Below the pieces are notes generated by a model. The model saw nothing but the letters and a program-made list of their open reading frames with translations, ran no database searches and had not been told where the DNA came from. Below, one piece after another: positions 47,094 through 57,010 of a stretch of DNA of 64,000 nt; positions within the stretch are counted from its first letter, which is position 1, and every line of letters starts with the position of its first letter. The position numbers were made by a program, and so were the translations under genes. Origin of the DNA: Thalassobium sp. (GTDB lineage Bacteria; Pseudomonadota; Gammaproteobacteria; Pseudomonadales; Oceanobacteraceae); assembly GCA_002733205.1 (NCBI GenBank), contig NVUW01000001.1, positions 248,001 to 312,000 of the forward strand. The letters are read 5' to 3'.

Positions 47094-48118
47094 TGCAGGT
47101 TTCCGTGATCACCCTGACGCGCCAGTGACAGCAGCTGACCAATAGCCTGGGCCAGCGACTCACTGCGCTGTGGCGAACGGAATACCGTCATAAAGCGTTC
47201 ACGCATCCCAGGCAAGGCGAGCAAATCAGCGACCAGAGCGTTGAATGCGTTGATTCCCTGCTCGTTCACCGCCAGACATTCCAGATACGTCAGCAACAAA
47301 CCGCCCTGCAGATCACGCCAGCAACGGCTGCCCAATGCCGCCAGCACTTCCACCGAACGGCTGTGCGGATGCTGCAACAACAGTTGCAATAACAGCACGC
47401 GCTGATCGGCATTAACGCTGTGTGATAACGCGCGGGCAAAGGCCGCCAGGTCAGCCACCCCGGCACCGGTCGCCACAACCTGCGACAGCGTATCGTTGAT
47501 GGCGGAGGTCAGAGCCTGACCCGGTGCCACGTTTTCCAGAAAACCCAGCACCACATTACGCGGTACCGCCGGCAGCTGTGGTAAGGCTTTGCACAACAGG
47601 GCTTCGTTTTGCTCTTCCTGCAGGCGTGCCACCACTTCGGCCAGCCCCTGCAACCCCAGCTGTTGCCAGTTATCCCAACCGATATCACCACTCAGGTAAG
47701 CGCGGGCGGTGGCGTAATACTGCGTCGACTCCTGCCCTAACGTTTGCAACGCCAACGCATGGAAGTACGCCATACGATTGGCATCCGGTTTATAACTGCA
47801 CGGAGCATCGCCATGCTTTTCTTTGGGGTATTGCGCCACCCGCAGCCAGTGCTGCAAGAAGGCATCGCGCGGGCCAGGTTGCAGAATATTCTGCTCATCC
47901 AGCGGCAACTTCAAAAACCAGATGTTGTGCTGCCCCGGCTCGTCGACATTCCAGCTGAGAATCCCCAGCCAGGCATGCTTCAGATAAGGCACCGGATACG
48001 GACGCTGCATCTGCTCAAAGGCTCGGAAATCGTCCAGCGGTACTTCTTCAATGCGCCGCCCCAGATCAAATACGCGCATCTGCGCGCCGCTTTTGGCTAC
48101 CAGCTCACCAATGGTCAC
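47090..48118 (-). CDS. DUF3549 family protein
   Basis: 342 residues starting at GTG 48118. The N-terminal part with RPYPVPYLKHAWLGILSW and NIWFLKLPLDEQ fits DUF3549, a gammaproteobacterial family of unknown function; the C-terminal two-thirds is helical, Leu/Ala/Gln-rich. Coupled to ychJ by a 4-bp overlap. Family assignment is from pattern memory. Confidence 0.75.
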   Translation of the reverse strand: MTIGELVAKSGAQMRVFDLGRRIEEVPLDDFRAFEQMQRPYPVPYLKHAWLGILSWNVDEPGQHNIWFLKLPLDEQNILQPGPRDAFLQHWLRVAQYPKEKHGDAPCSYKPDANRMAYFHALALQTLGQESTQYYATARAYLSGDIGWDNWQQLGLQGLAEVVARLQEEQNEALLCKALPQLPAVPRNVVLGFLENVAPGQALTSAINDTLSQVVATGAGVADLAAFARALSHSVNADQRVLLLQLLLQHPHSRSVEVLAALGSRCWRDLQGGLLLTYLECLAVNEQGINAFNALVADLLALPGMRERFMTVFRSPQRSESLAQAIGQLLSLARQGDHGNLQ

Positions 48119-48306
48119 AACACTGCCTCATGAAAAAATGTATCGGCGCGCAGTTTAACATTTTTTGCTCACGCGCCGGGAATCCATATACGCGATGATA
48201 CCCCGGCAGACTTCAGACCGTTTTTATCCGGCTGCCGGGTATATCCCCCACGATTCCGATAAACTGCAGGATCATTAATCACACCCGTACGGCAACAGGA
48301 GCTGTT

Positions 48307-48552
48307 ATGAGTTTTATTCTGGCGATGATGGCAGGCATGATTATCGGTGGCGCAGCGGTGGCCTACCGTCTGAGCCGCCGCTGGCAGCAACAGGTGAAAG
48401 AGGCCGAGCAAAATCTGCAGGAAATTGCTGAACAGCATCAGCAGGAAGTGGCTGCCGCGCGTGAGATGAAGCAAAAGGCGGCAGATCTGCAGTTTCAACT
48501 TAATCAGGCACGTAACGAACTGCGAGCCCTGCAGCATAAACCGGAAGACTAG
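48307..48552 (+). CDS. Small membrane-anchored coiled-coil protein
   Basis: 81 residues with CAGGAG upstream. One N-terminal membrane helix (about 2-20, LAMMAGMIIGGAAVAY) and a cytoplasmic coiled coil (25-75, Gln/Glu/Ala-rich). The layout recalls YhcB (DUF1043), but the sequence is not close enough to call. Its stop codon is the first base of the following inverted-repeat element. Confidence 0.65.
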   Translation: MSFILAMMAGMIIGGAAVAYRLSRRWQQQVKEAEQNLQEIAEQHQQEVAAAREMKQKAADLQFQLNQARNELRALQHKPED

Positions 48553-48695
48553 CAGGCCGCTGCATTTGCGCTGTTCGATGCAGTCAATGCAAGACAAAAA
48601 CCGGCGAAAAAGCGCAGTTTACAGGTCGTAAATGAGCATTTTGAGTCGGTTTTTAACACTGCTGTGGCAACGCAGATAGAAAATCAACAGCCTGC
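48552..48695. repeat. 144-bp structured inverted-repeat element
   Basis: The inner arms at 48589-48622 and 48628-48662 (about 34 bp each, core AAAAACCG/CGGTTTTT, roughly 70% pairing) enclose only AGGTC, so a transcript would fold into one long hairpin. The outer ends GCAGGC (48552) and GCCTGC (48695) are also inverted. No ORF. Probably a dispersed palindromic repeat. Confidence 0.6.
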
Positions 48696-48697
48696 CA

Positions 48698-48726
48698 GGG
48701 CACCTCTGAATAATTCAGAGATACCC
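48698..48726. repeat. 29-bp palindrome before dedA 3' end
   Basis: GGGCACCTCTGAAT, a central A, and ATTCAGAGATACCC. The inner 17 bp CTCTGAATAATTCAGAG are perfect apart from the centre. It lies 7 bp beyond the dedA stop and may stabilise or end its transcript. Confidence 0.6.
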
Positions 48727-48732
48727 TAAGGC

Positions 48733-49368
48733 CTAATTGCGCGGCCCGTTCTGGCGTTGCCGATGCTGTAGCAAGCGGCTGACCAACAACGCCACCAGCG
48801 TCGCCAACCCCAGTCCCAGCATTAATTGCCATGGCTGAAGCAGGGTCAGCACGGCCTGACCAAACCAATACACCGGCAATAAATAGAAGGCCGCCCAGGC
48901 GGCGGATGACCAGATATTAATCCACCAGAACGTTGGCGGCTTCATGTCACAGACTCCGGCAACGGCCGGAACCAGTGGCCGCAACGGGCCAATAAAGCGT
49001 CCCAGTGCGATACTCCATAAACCGTAGCGGGCAAAAAAACTATGCCCGGCCGGTAACCAATGAGGATGGCGGCTGAATATCTGCCATCGCGCCAATCCCG
49101 GGCCCGCACGGCGACCGATATGAAAGCTGATACCATCACCACAAAGCGCCCCCAATGCTCCGGCCAGCCACCACGCCAAAGGCGATAACGATTGCCCGGC
49201 TGCCAGCAGTGTTAATGCCACCAGAATAGCAACACCGGGAATTAATAAACCGACCACCAACAAGGATTCCGCCAGAGCCACCACAAACAACGCCGACAAC
49301 AGCAGCCAGGAATGCTGCTGCAAAGCCGTGAGCCAATCGGCAGAAAAGCCAGACAGTGCGGATTCCAT
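48733..49368 (-). CDS. DedA-family inner-membrane protein
   Basis: 211 residues from the ATG at 49368. SNARE-associated/DedA fold with five or so membrane segments; conserved SFHIGRRAGPGL and the re-entrant motif FFARYGLWSIALGRFIGPLRPLVPAVAG with the key Arg residues. DedA proteins act in membrane potential homeostasis and undecaprenyl phosphate recycling. Divergent from the methyltransferase gene by 99 bp. Confidence 0.88.
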   Translation of the reverse strand: MESALSGFSADWLTALQQHSWLLLSALFVVALAESLLVVGLLIPGVAILVALTLLAAGQSLSPLAWWLAGALGALCGDGISFHIGRRAGPGLARWQIFSRHPHWLPAGHSFFARYGLWSIALGRFIGPLRPLVPAVAGVCDMKPPTFWWINIWSSAAWAAFYLLPVYWFGQAVLTLLQPWQLMLGLGLATLVALLVSRLLQHRQRQNGPRN

Positions 49369-49467
49369 CACACACAACCTGCCCGCAGACCGCTGACCAT
49401 ACATGGACGTACCGGGGCATTCCCCTGTATTCTCGTGTGCGTACACAACAACAATAAAAGACAGCTC

Positions 49468-50322
49468 ATGACCTCTTCCACTTCCGCCACCGATACGTCC
49501 CGCATCAGCATCAGCGCTCACTATACCGGCTACATCTGGTACAAGCACGGCCTCTCCGCCCCCGGTTTTATTACCGGCATGGGTCGCGTTGCCAATGCCG
49601 CACTCAGTCCGGTGAATGCCTTTTTACGACTGGTTGCCGGTGCCGACATCGATACCTTTTTACTGCAGCGGCACTCTGTTATTGATCATCAGGTCGAGCG
49701 CCTGATTGAAGAAGAAGGCGTGGAGCAGATTGTTGAAATCGCCGCCGGTCTTTCGCCGCGCGGCTATCGCTTTAAACAGAAATATCCGCAGCTGACTTAT
49801 ATCGAAGCCGACCTTCCCGGTATGGCCAACCGTAAACAGGCATTGCTGGCGGAGATTGGCCAGAGCAGCGGTCACAGCGTCCGGGCCTGCAATATTCTGC
49901 AGCAGGAAGGTGATGATTCTATTGCCGCATTGCTGGCCAGCCTTGATCCGGCGAAGAAAACCGCCATCGTTACCGAAGGCTTGGTGAATTATTTTGATCT
50001 GGTCACTATCCGCAGTGTCTGGTCGCGTATGGCTGAAGGACTGAAAGGATTTTCGGCCGGATTTTACGTCACCGATTTATACCCGGATTTTGCCGATCAT
50101 CCGTCATACCGTTACGTAAAATTCGCGCAGAAACTGGTGGGATTTTTTACCCGCGGCCAGTGGCCACTGCACTATCCGTCGGATGCCGCGATTAAAGAAG
50201 GGTTTCAACAGGATGGTTTTAACGAGGTGCGGGTACACGACCCGGCAGAGTTCTACGGCAAACTGAATCTGCCACAGGCAAAAACACAAACACTGGTACG
50301 GATTATCCGCGCCAGCGTTTAG
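49468..50322 (+). CDS. Class I SAM-dependent methyltransferase (COG3315-like)
   Basis: 284 residues from the ATG at 49468. The SAM-binding motif I is VEIAAGLSPRGYRF, followed by the acidic-loop region YIEADLPGMANRKQALL and VTEGLVNYFD. It resembles the leucine-carboxyl/polyketide O-methyltransferase superfamily. No biosynthetic partners are nearby, so the substrate is unknown. Confidence 0.75.
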   Translation: MTSSTSATDTSRISISAHYTGYIWYKHGLSAPGFITGMGRVANAALSPVNAFLRLVAGADIDTFLLQRHSVIDHQVERLIEEEGVEQIVEIAAGLSPRGYRFKQKYPQLTYIEADLPGMANRKQALLAEIGQSSGHSVRACNILQQEGDDSIAALLASLDPAKKTAIVTEGLVNYFDLVTIRSVWSRMAEGLKGFSAGFYVTDLYPDFADHPSYRYVKFAQKLVGFFTRGQWPLHYPSDAAIKEGFQQDGFNEVRVHDPAEFYGKLNLPQAKTQTLVRIIRASV

Positions 50323-50375
50323 CAACACAGACCTGCTGCTTTAACCCGACCTGCTTTTCAAACAGGCCGGCTGGT

Positions 50376-51362
50376 TTAATCGGCAAAGGCCGCCAGCTGC
50401 AGGCTGGCGCGCTTTTGTTTTTTCAGTTTTGCCGATAAACGTTTTTCCAGATCCTTACTGTCCTCTCCCATCTGCAAGCCAACCGCCGATGCGCTGATGG
50501 AAATTTCCGCAAAGGGTTTCCAGGCCTGTTGCTGCAGCGTGCGTTTTACACGCTCCATCAGCACAATGGCACCGTCTTCCGGACAGTTTGGCAGTATCAG
50601 TACAAATAAATCATCGGCTAAACGGAATACGTCATCACCGGCACGGATCTGACGCTGAGTGCGCTCGACAAAGCGCGGCAAAAACTGCGACATCACCCGG
50701 TTGCCGTGGATATCAATTAACTGGCGGTAATCATCAATAACCAGGCCAATCAGACTGACACTGTTGCGGGTGGATTCGCTGCGGGCAATCTCACGGGTCA
50801 GAGCATGAAAAAAGTGACGGCGGTTATAAGCACCCGATGTCTGATCGGTCAGTGCCAGACGCTTTAACGACCAGCCTTTTAACAGTGTCAGATAGGCGAA
50901 ACACCAGGCCGAACCGAGCAGCAATGAATAATTGGTGCCGGTGCGCAGCGCCAGCATAAAGCCATGATCAATCCACAACAGCAGTGTCATTAATACCGCC
51001 ACCACCACGTTAAATACGGTGGCCGGATACAGCGGCAGGCAGAAATAACTGAACAACGGCAAAGCGTATAAATAGTGCGTCATCAGCTGTGGATATTGTG
51101 GCAACTGATACAGTGCCAGCGCGGCCAGGGTAAATATCAGCGGATAATTGACCCAGGAGAAACTGTCCCGGTCACGGTTGATGTAAATAAAGATGGCACT
51201 GAATACAAACGCCGGAATCGCAATCGCATTGGTCAGAACCAGTGGATACAGCCCCTGCCGGTACTGGTCATACATCAGAATACCAATGGCGACCGAAGCC
51301 AGCAGATAAACGAGCGTTTGCAGCCGCGGCAGCAATTCGTCCTGAGATAAATCAGCCAGCAT
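50376..51362 (-). CDS. Membrane protein with degenerate GGDEF domain (second of pair)
   Basis: 328 residues from the ATG at 51362 (GGAGG 7 bp upstream). Five or six membrane segments (about 15-165) are followed by a GGDEF-fold domain starting LTDQTSGAYNRRHF. At the active-site loop the GGDEF pentapeptide is replaced by ADDLF (249-253), and the substrate-binding Asp/Asn region VIDDYRQLIDIHG is altered. It is unlikely to make c-di-GMP. It overlaps the upstream paralogue by 11 bp, so the two are translated together. Confidence 0.82.
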   Translation of the reverse strand: MLADLSQDELLPRLQTLVYLLASVAIGILMYDQYRQGLYPLVLTNAIAIPAFVFSAIFIYINRDRDSFSWVNYPLIFTLAALALYQLPQYPQLMTHYLYALPLFSYFCLPLYPATVFNVVVAVLMTLLLWIDHGFMLALRTGTNYSLLLGSAWCFAYLTLLKGWSLKRLALTDQTSGAYNRRHFFHALTREIARSESTRNSVSLIGLVIDDYRQLIDIHGNRVMSQFLPRFVERTQRQIRAGDDVFRLADDLFVLILPNCPEDGAIVLMERVKRTLQQQAWKPFAEISISASAVGLQMGEDSKDLEKRLSAKLKKQKRASLQLAAFAD

Positions 51363-52284
51363 GTAATGCCTCCATGACCCGGCGGATAAGACTGTGGGCG
51401 TCATCATCCGGTTGATACGCTTCAACATGCACCGGTAATTCTTTCAGTGCTGCGAATTTTCTATCCGCCATGCAGTCCAGCAACTGATTTTTCAATTCTT
51501 CAGAATCCTGCGCATCGCTGTGCGGCATGACGATGATGAAATCATCGGTATTCAGTCGATAACAGGCATCGTATTTGCGCAGACATTTACGCAGTTTATT
51601 GCCCAGATAGCTCAGGCGCTGCTCGTAATCTTCCACTTTAAGACTGTGCCAGGACTTTGGCGTTGCCACCGCCATCAGCATCAGGCTGCTGCGCTGCCGG
51701 TCGGCACGGGTCATTTCTTTGTTTAAATCCAGATACAGCTGATGCTCGTTATAAACCTGCGTCAGCGGATCGGTATTCACAATTTCTGTCAGGGCGCGGT
51801 TATTACGTTCATTGATCAGCGCGTACATCACCGAAAAGGTGTAGCAGGCCGCGTAGGTAAACAGCATCTGCAGACGGCTGTAATTATCAAAGTCCTCCAG
51901 AACCAGCACCACCAGCACAGCGCTGTAAGCCAGCGTGATATAGCTGGCCAGGCGAAAAGGAAACAAAAAGTAGGTATAAACCGGCACAAAATAAATCCAG
52001 TGGGCAACCTGGGCACTCTGATGCATACCAAACAGGGTAAACACCGATAGCAGGCCAACCAGAATCCACTCAGGATACGGCGATGAACGCTGCTTACGGC
52101 GCAACAACAGATAACCGGCATACACCACCAGCGCCAATGAAAAACCGGCGGCAATCATGGCAAATTGTTTTTTATCTTCGAGCAGATCAAGGGCAGCAAT
52201 AATGCTCAACCCTAAAGCGGCCAGCAGGCAATAAAGCACTTTAACCTGCAGTACAACCAGACTGTGAAACTGCGTTTTTTCCAT
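51352..52284 (-). CDS. Membrane protein with degenerate GGDEF domain (first of pair)
   Basis: 310 residues. Six membrane segments (about 8-155), then a GGDEF fold introduced by NTDPLTQVYNEHQLY. The active-site loop reads NTDDF (245-249) instead of GGDEF, and the following domain is short. Similar build to the next gene, so the two probably arose by duplication and may form a heterodimer. Divergent from proA. Confidence 0.82.
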   Translation of the reverse strand: MEKTQFHSLVVLQVKVLYCLLAALGLSIIAALDLLEDKKQFAMIAAGFSLALVVYAGYLLLRRKQRSSPYPEWILVGLLSVFTLFGMHQSAQVAHWIYFVPVYTYFLFPFRLASYITLAYSAVLVVLVLEDFDNYSRLQMLFTYAACYTFSVMYALINERNNRALTEIVNTDPLTQVYNEHQLYLDLNKEMTRADRQRSSLMLMAVATPKSWHSLKVEDYEQRLSYLGNKLRKCLRKYDACYRLNTDDFIIVMPHSDAQDSEELKNQLLDCMADRKFAALKELPVHVEAYQPDDDAHSLIRRVMEALHAG

Positions 52285-52355
52285 AGCGGGGAGAATCCAT
52301 AACTGAAATTACTGCGCCACAGCGGCTGCGGACGCTTTCATTGTAGTTGTTGGTG

Positions 52356-52361
52356 TATACT
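52356..52361 (+). promoter_or_regulatory. -10 element upstream of proA
   Basis: TATACT 41 bp before the proA ATG; no convincing -35. It probably starts the proA-rlpA gene run. Confidence 0.4.
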
Positions 52362-52401
52362 AGCGCACTTTCTCCCGCTACAGACTGTTCAGGTGTGATC
52401 G

Positions 52402-53658
52402 ATGGATGTAATCGAATACATGCAGACCCTGGGTCAGAACGCCCGCCAGGCCTCCCGTGCTATGGCCCGTGCGTCAACTCAGGACAAAAACAAGGCGTTA
52501 TTGGCCATTGCCGATGCCATTACTTCTCAGCGCGACGCGATTAAAGCGGCCAATCAGCGCGATATGCAGCGCGGCCGTGACAACGGTCTTGAGCCGGCCC
52601 TGCTCGATCGTCTGGAACTGACCGACGAACGCATCGATACCATGATCGAAGGCCTGCATCAGGTGGCCACACTGGCCGACCCGGTCGGCGAAATTACCGA
52701 TCTTAAATACCGGCCGAGTGGTATTCAGGTGGGTAAAATGCGCGTGCCTCTGGGCGTTATCGGCATCATTTATGAAAGTCGTCCGAACGTGACCATCGAA
52801 GCCGCCAGCCTGTGCCTGAAATCCGGCAACGCTGCCATTCTGCGCGGTGGTTCAGAAGCCATCGAAGCTAACCGCACCCTCGCCGCCATTATCAGTGCTG
52901 GTCTGGAACAAGCCGGATTACCGGCCAATGCCGTGCAGGTAGTCGAAACCACCGACCGCGCGGCCGTTGGTGCATTAATCACCATGTCTGAGTACGTCGA
53001 TGTCATCGTACCGCGTGGTGGCAAAGGCCTGATTGAACGCATCAGCCGCGACGCCAAGGTGGTTGTGATCAAACACCTGGATGGCATCTGCCATGTCTAT
53101 ATCGACGAATTCGCCGATAAAACCAAGGCCATCAACATTGCCATCAACGCCAAGACACACCGCTACGGCACCTGTAACACCATGGAAACCCTGCTGGTGC
53201 ATCAGGCCGTGGCCGCCGATATCCTGCCGGAACTGGCCGAAGCCTATGAAGCCCTTGGCGTTGAACTGCGTGGTTGTGAGCGCACCCGTGAACTGCTGAC
53301 CGATATTCATGCCGCCACCGAAGAAGACTGGCATACCGAATATCTGGCGCCGATTCTGGCGATTAAAATCGTCGATAATATGGACAGCGCCATCGACCAT
53401 ATCAACCATTACGGCTCACACCACACCGACACCATCGTCAGCGAAAATTATACGCTGGCGCGCCGCTTCCTGACCGAAGTGGATTCCAGCTCGGTGATGG
53501 TCAACGCCTCCACCCGCTTCGCCGATGGTTTCGAATACGGACTGGGGGCCGAGATTGGCATCTCGACCGACAAAATCCACGCCCGTGGCCCGGTCGGCCT
53601 TGACGGTCTGACCTCACAAAAGTACGTAGTGCTGGGTAATGGCGAAGTCCGTAAATAA
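52402..53658 (+). CDS. proA: Gamma-glutamyl phosphate reductase
   Basis: 418 residues. Aldehyde dehydrogenase fold with the catalytic Cys in [16 protein letters not shown] and [14 protein letters not shown]. It completes glutamate semialdehyde formation with ProB. First gene of a tightly packed run; nadD starts 20 bp inside its 3' end. Confidence 0.96.
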   Translation: MDVIEYMQTLGQNARQASRAMARASTQDKNKALLAIADAITSQRDAIKAANQRDMQRGRDNGLEPALLDRLELTDERIDTMIEGLHQVATLADPVGEITDLKYRPSGIQVGKMRVPLGVIGIIYESRPNVTIEAASLCLKSGNAAILRGGSEAIEANRTLAAIISAGLEQAGLPANAVQVVETTDRAAVGALITMSEYVDVIVPRGGKGLIERISRDAKVVVIKHLDGICHVYIDEFADKTKAINIAINAKTHRYGTCNTMETLLVHQAVAADILPELAEAYEALGVELRGCERTRELLTDIHAATEEDWHTEYLAPILAIKIVDNMDSAIDHINHYGSHHTDTIVSENYTLARRFLTEVDSSSVMVNASTRFADGFEYGLGAEIGISTDKIHARGPVGLDGLTSQKYVVLGNGEVRK

Positions 53659-54328
53659 TCCGCCCACCCCGCAACCAACCGCCGGGCAGCCGTCCGGCAG
53701 CCGCGCCAAACGCTGGGCGCTGCTGGGCGGTACCTTCGATCCGGTTCACATCGGTCATCTGCGTATTGCCGTGCAGCTGCGCGACCTGGGCTTCGAAAAA
53801 GTCCTGCTGATTCCTAACCGTATTCCGCCGCACCGGCCGCAGCCCCAGGCCAGCGCCGAACAGCGCCTGTCCATGCTGTTACTCGCCTGCCGTCAACTGG
53901 AAGGCATCGAGCCCAGCAACATCGAGCTTGAGCGTGACGACCTGAGCTACAGCGCCATCACCGTTGCCGCCTTACGTGCTGCCTACCCGGATGTGGCCTT
54001 CACCTGGGTCATGGGACAGGATGCCTGGCAGGGATTCGAACACTGGCACCAGCCACAATCGCTGCTCGATGAAGCCAACCTGTTGGTGATCAGCCGTCCC
54101 GGACTGAGAAATGTCAGCCACTGGCAGGAACAACAATTAGAGCAACGTGAGTGCTCACTGACCGATTTACTGGCCGCTGAAGCCGGTCATATCTGTCTTC
54201 ATCACTGGCCGGAGCTGGATATATCCGCCTCCGACTTGCGCCGGGCTATCAAGCAGGGCGACAATGTGACCTTTCTGACACCGGACGCGGTGCTGGATTA
54301 CATAACCCAACAACTACTCTATCGATAG
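53639..54328 (+). CDS. nadD: Nicotinate-nucleotide adenylyltransferase
   Basis: 229 residues. The nucleotidyltransferase motif [15 protein letters not shown] begins at residue 30, so there is a Pro/Gln/Gly-rich extension of about 25 residues compared with typical NadD. Also [13 protein letters not shown] near the end (the ISSTxIR-type motif). It supplies the NadE substrate. The start ATG overlaps proA by 20 bp and no internal Met offers a shorter form. Confidence 0.93.
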   Translation: MAKSVNNPPTPQPTAGQPSGSRAKRWALLGGTFDPVHIGHLRIAVQLRDLGFEKVLLIPNRIPPHRPQPQASAEQRLSMLLLACRQLEGIEPSNIELERDDLSYSAITVAALRAAYPDVAFTWVMGQDAWQGFEHWHQPQSLLDEANLLVISRPGLRNVSHWQEQQLEQRECSLTDLLAAEAGHICLHHWPELDISASDLRRAIKQGDNVTFLTPDAVLDYITQQLLYR

Positions 54329-54334
54329 AACTGA

Positions 54335-54685
54335 ATGCAAACTGAGCAAATCAAATCTTTGGTGATCGACGCTTTGGAAGACCTGAAAGCGCAAAATATC
54401 ACCGTTCTCGACGTCCGCGGCCGTACTTCGGTAACCGACTGGATGATCATCGCAACCGGTACTTCTAACCGTCACGTCACCGCTGTTGCCGGTAACGTGG
54501 AGGAAAAAGCCAAGCACGCCGGCCTGCGCCCTAACGGAACTGAAGGTCGTGCTGCCGCTGATTGGGTTCTGATCGACCTGATTGATGTGGTGGTACATGT
54601 CATGACCGACCAGTCCCGCCACTTCTACGATCTGGAGCGTCTCTGGGGTGAACCCAGCGCCGGGACCGGACAATCTGAGGCATGA
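54335..54685 (+). CDS. rsfS: Ribosomal silencing factor RsfS
   Basis: 116 residues. DUF143 fold with [32 protein letters not shown] and [20 protein letters not shown]. It binds L14 and blocks subunit joining when nutrients are short. It overlaps rlmH by 4 bp (ATGA). Confidence 0.95.
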   Translation: MQTEQIKSLVIDALEDLKAQNITVLDVRGRTSVTDWMIIATGTSNRHVTAVAGNVEEKAKHAGLRPNGTEGRAAADWVLIDLIDVVVHVMTDQSRHFYDLERLWGEPSAGTGQSEA

Positions 54686-55149
54686 AACTGCGCCTTCTGG
54701 CGGTAGGTCATAAAATGCCGGCGTGGGTGGAACAGGGCTTTGCGGAATACGCCAAGCGCCTGCCCGCCGATTGCAGCATTGAACTGGTGGAAATCCCACC
54801 AGGGCACCGCGCCAAAAACACCAGCAAAGAAAAAGCCATGCAGCAGGAAGCTGACGCTCTGCGTAAAGCGATCCGCCCGCAGGATCACGTCGTGGCGCTG
54901 GAAGTCAAAGGCCACAACTGGTCGACAGAACAGCTGGCGCAACAACTGGAAGGCTGGCGTATGCAGGGCGGCGATGTGGCCTTGCTGGTTGGCGGCCCGG
55001 ATGGTATGACCGCTGAGGTTCTGGCGCTGGCCAAACAGCGCTGGTCGCTGTCAGCGCTGACCCTGCCTCACCCGCTGGTGCGTGTCCTGCTGGCCGAACA
55101 GCTGTACCGTGCCTGGAGCATCCTGCAGGGTCACCCTTACCATAAGTGA
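54682..55149 (+). CDS. rlmH: 23S rRNA m3-pseudouridine-1915 methyltransferase
   Basis: 155 residues, the E. coli length. SPOUT methyltransferase with [14 protein letters not shown] and the C-terminal [20 protein letters not shown]. It methylates the pseudouridine at 23S position 1915, one of the sites modified by RluD, so both genes of that pathway are in the window. Confidence 0.96.
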   Translation: MKLRLLAVGHKMPAWVEQGFAEYAKRLPADCSIELVEIPPGHRAKNTSKEKAMQQEADALRKAIRPQDHVVALEVKGHNWSTEQLAQQLEGWRMQGGDVALLVGGPDGMTAEVLALAKQRWSLSALTLPHPLVRVLLAEQLYRAWSILQGHPYHK

Positions 55150-55156
55150 GTCGTTT

Positions 55157-57010
55157 ATGTGGGAGCATTCATTCAGGGATAAATCGGCCGAACGGAGGCT
55201 ATTCCGCTCCCGCGCATTAACACTGGCAATTTTTATCTTTCTGATGCTGTGTGTGCTCGCCTGGCGCATGACTTACCTGCAGATCAACCTCTACGAAAAA
55301 TACAAAGATCTGTCAGAAAACAACCGTATTCAGCTGCGTCCTATTGCGCCGAACCGTGGTCTGATTTATGACCGCAATGGCATTCTGCTGGCCGAAAACA
55401 TCCCCTCCTACAGTCTGACGTTAGTGCCCGAACGGGTACGGGACATGGAACAGACCATCGCCTTCCTCGATAAGCTGATCGGCATCAGCGAGCGCGACCG
55501 CGAACAGTTTGATAAACGTCAGGGCTTCCGCCGCCGGCCATTCGAACCCGTTGTACTGCGTCATAAGCTGACCGAAGACGATATCGCCAAAGTGATGGTA
55601 AACCGCTTCTATCTGCCCGGCGTTGATGTCGAAGCGCAACTGGTACGCCACTATCCACAGGGCAAAACCTTTGCCCATGTGCTCGGCTATGTTGGCCGGA
55701 TTAACCAGCAGGAGCAGGCCGCTCTCGACACCGACCCGGACACCAAGCGCCGCTACAGTGACACCCAGTTTATCGGCAAACTGGGCGTGGAACGCCGCTA
55801 TGAACAAGATCTGCACGGCGAAGTGGGCTACCAGAAAGTCGAAACCAACGCCCGTGGCCGGGTGATTCAGATCATCGAACGTCAGGACCCGGTACCCGGA
55901 CAAGACATCACTCTGCACCTCGACAGTCGCCTGCAACAGCTGGCCGAAAAAGAAATGAAAGGTATGCGTGGTGCTCTGGTTGCGATCGAAGTCGCGACCG
56001 GCGGTATTATCAGCCTGTATTCCAACCCCAGCTTTGATCCGAACTTATTTGTCACCGGTATCTCGCACAAAGATTATTCTGACCTGCGCGATAACCCTGA
56101 TTTGCCGCTGTTTGACCGGACCATTCGTGGCCAGTATCCGCCAGCGTCCACGCTTAAACCCTTTGTTGGCCTGGCCGCACTGAATTCCGGCATAACCAGC
56201 TGGAGCGAAACCATCGACGATCCGGGCTGGTATAAGCTGGAGAACGACGAACGTCTGTACCGTGACTGGAAACGCATTGGCCATGGCAAAGTGAATTTGC
56301 AGCGCGCCATTGTCGAATCCTGCGATACCTACTTCTACGATGTCGCCGTCCGCGCCGGTATCGACAATATTTCGCCGTTCCTCGCGCAGTTTGGCTTTGG
56401 TCGCAATATGACGCTGGATATCAGCAATGCCCTGCCGGGTCTGCTGCCCGACCGCGACTGGAAGCGGGCAAAAAGAGGCTCCTTCTGGTACGCCGGCGAC
56501 ACCGTTAACCTCGGTATTGGCCAGGGCTTTATGCTGGTCACACCGATGCAACTGGCAACCGCCACGGCGGTTCTGGCCAACCGTGGAACCTGGCAGGTAC
56601 CACGCCTGATTCTGGCTCATAACGATACGCCGGATGAGATTCCCCACGGCGATATCCCTGATCTGCAGCTGAAAAATCCGCAGGATTGGGAGCAGATGTA
56701 CCACGCCATGGAGCAGGTCGTCAGCGGCACCCACGGCACCGCCCGGCGTCTGATGAGCAAGCTGCGCTATCCCATTGCCGGTAAAACCGGAACGGCGCAG
56801 GTCGTCGGCATCAAGCAGGATGAAGAATACGATTCTGAATCCCTGCGCGAACGCTGGCGTGACCACGCCCTGTTTATTGCTTTTGCACCGGTGGAAAAAC
56901 CTGAGATCGCTATCGCCGTGGTGATCGAAAACGGTGAGTCCGCTGGCCGCACCGCCGGCCCGATCGCACAAAGCATCATTAACGAATACCTCGGAGGCGC
57001 AGAAGGCTAG
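55157..57010 (+). CDS. mrdA: Penicillin-binding protein 2 (elongation transpeptidase)
   Basis: 617 residues from the ATG at 55157, not the longer frame through rlmH. One N-terminal membrane helix (20-40), a PBP dimerisation domain with RGLIYDRNGILLAEN, and the transpeptidase domain with SxxK at Ser331-Lys334 (ASTLKPF), SCD in VESCDTYFYD and KTG in AGKTGTAQ. It cross-links sidewall peptidoglycan with RodA. Its stop and the rodA GTG overlap by 1 bp. Confidence 0.96.
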   Translation: MWEHSFRDKSAERRLFRSRALTLAIFIFLMLCVLAWRMTYLQINLYEKYKDLSENNRIQLRPIAPNRGLIYDRNGILLAENIPSYSLTLVPERVRDMEQTIAFLDKLIGISERDREQFDKRQGFRRRPFEPVVLRHKLTEDDIAKVMVNRFYLPGVDVEAQLVRHYPQGKTFAHVLGYVGRINQQEQAALDTDPDTKRRYSDTQFIGKLGVERRYEQDLHGEVGYQKVETNARGRVIQIIERQDPVPGQDITLHLDSRLQQLAEKEMKGMRGALVAIEVATGGIISLYSNPSFDPNLFVTGISHKDYSDLRDNPDLPLFDRTIRGQYPPASTLKPFVGLAALNSGITSWSETIDDPGWYKLENDERLYRDWKRIGHGKVNLQRAIVESCDTYFYDVAVRAGIDNISPFLAQFGFGRNMTLDISNALPGLLPDRDWKRAKRGSFWYAGDTVNLGIGQGFMLVTPMQLATATAVLANRGTWQVPRLILAHNDTPDEIPHGDIPDLQLKNPQDWEQMYHAMEQVVSGTHGTARRLMSKLRYPIAGKTGTAQVVGIKQDEEYDSESLRERWRDHALFIAFAPVEKPEIAIAVVIENGESAGRTAGPIAQSIINEYLGGAEG

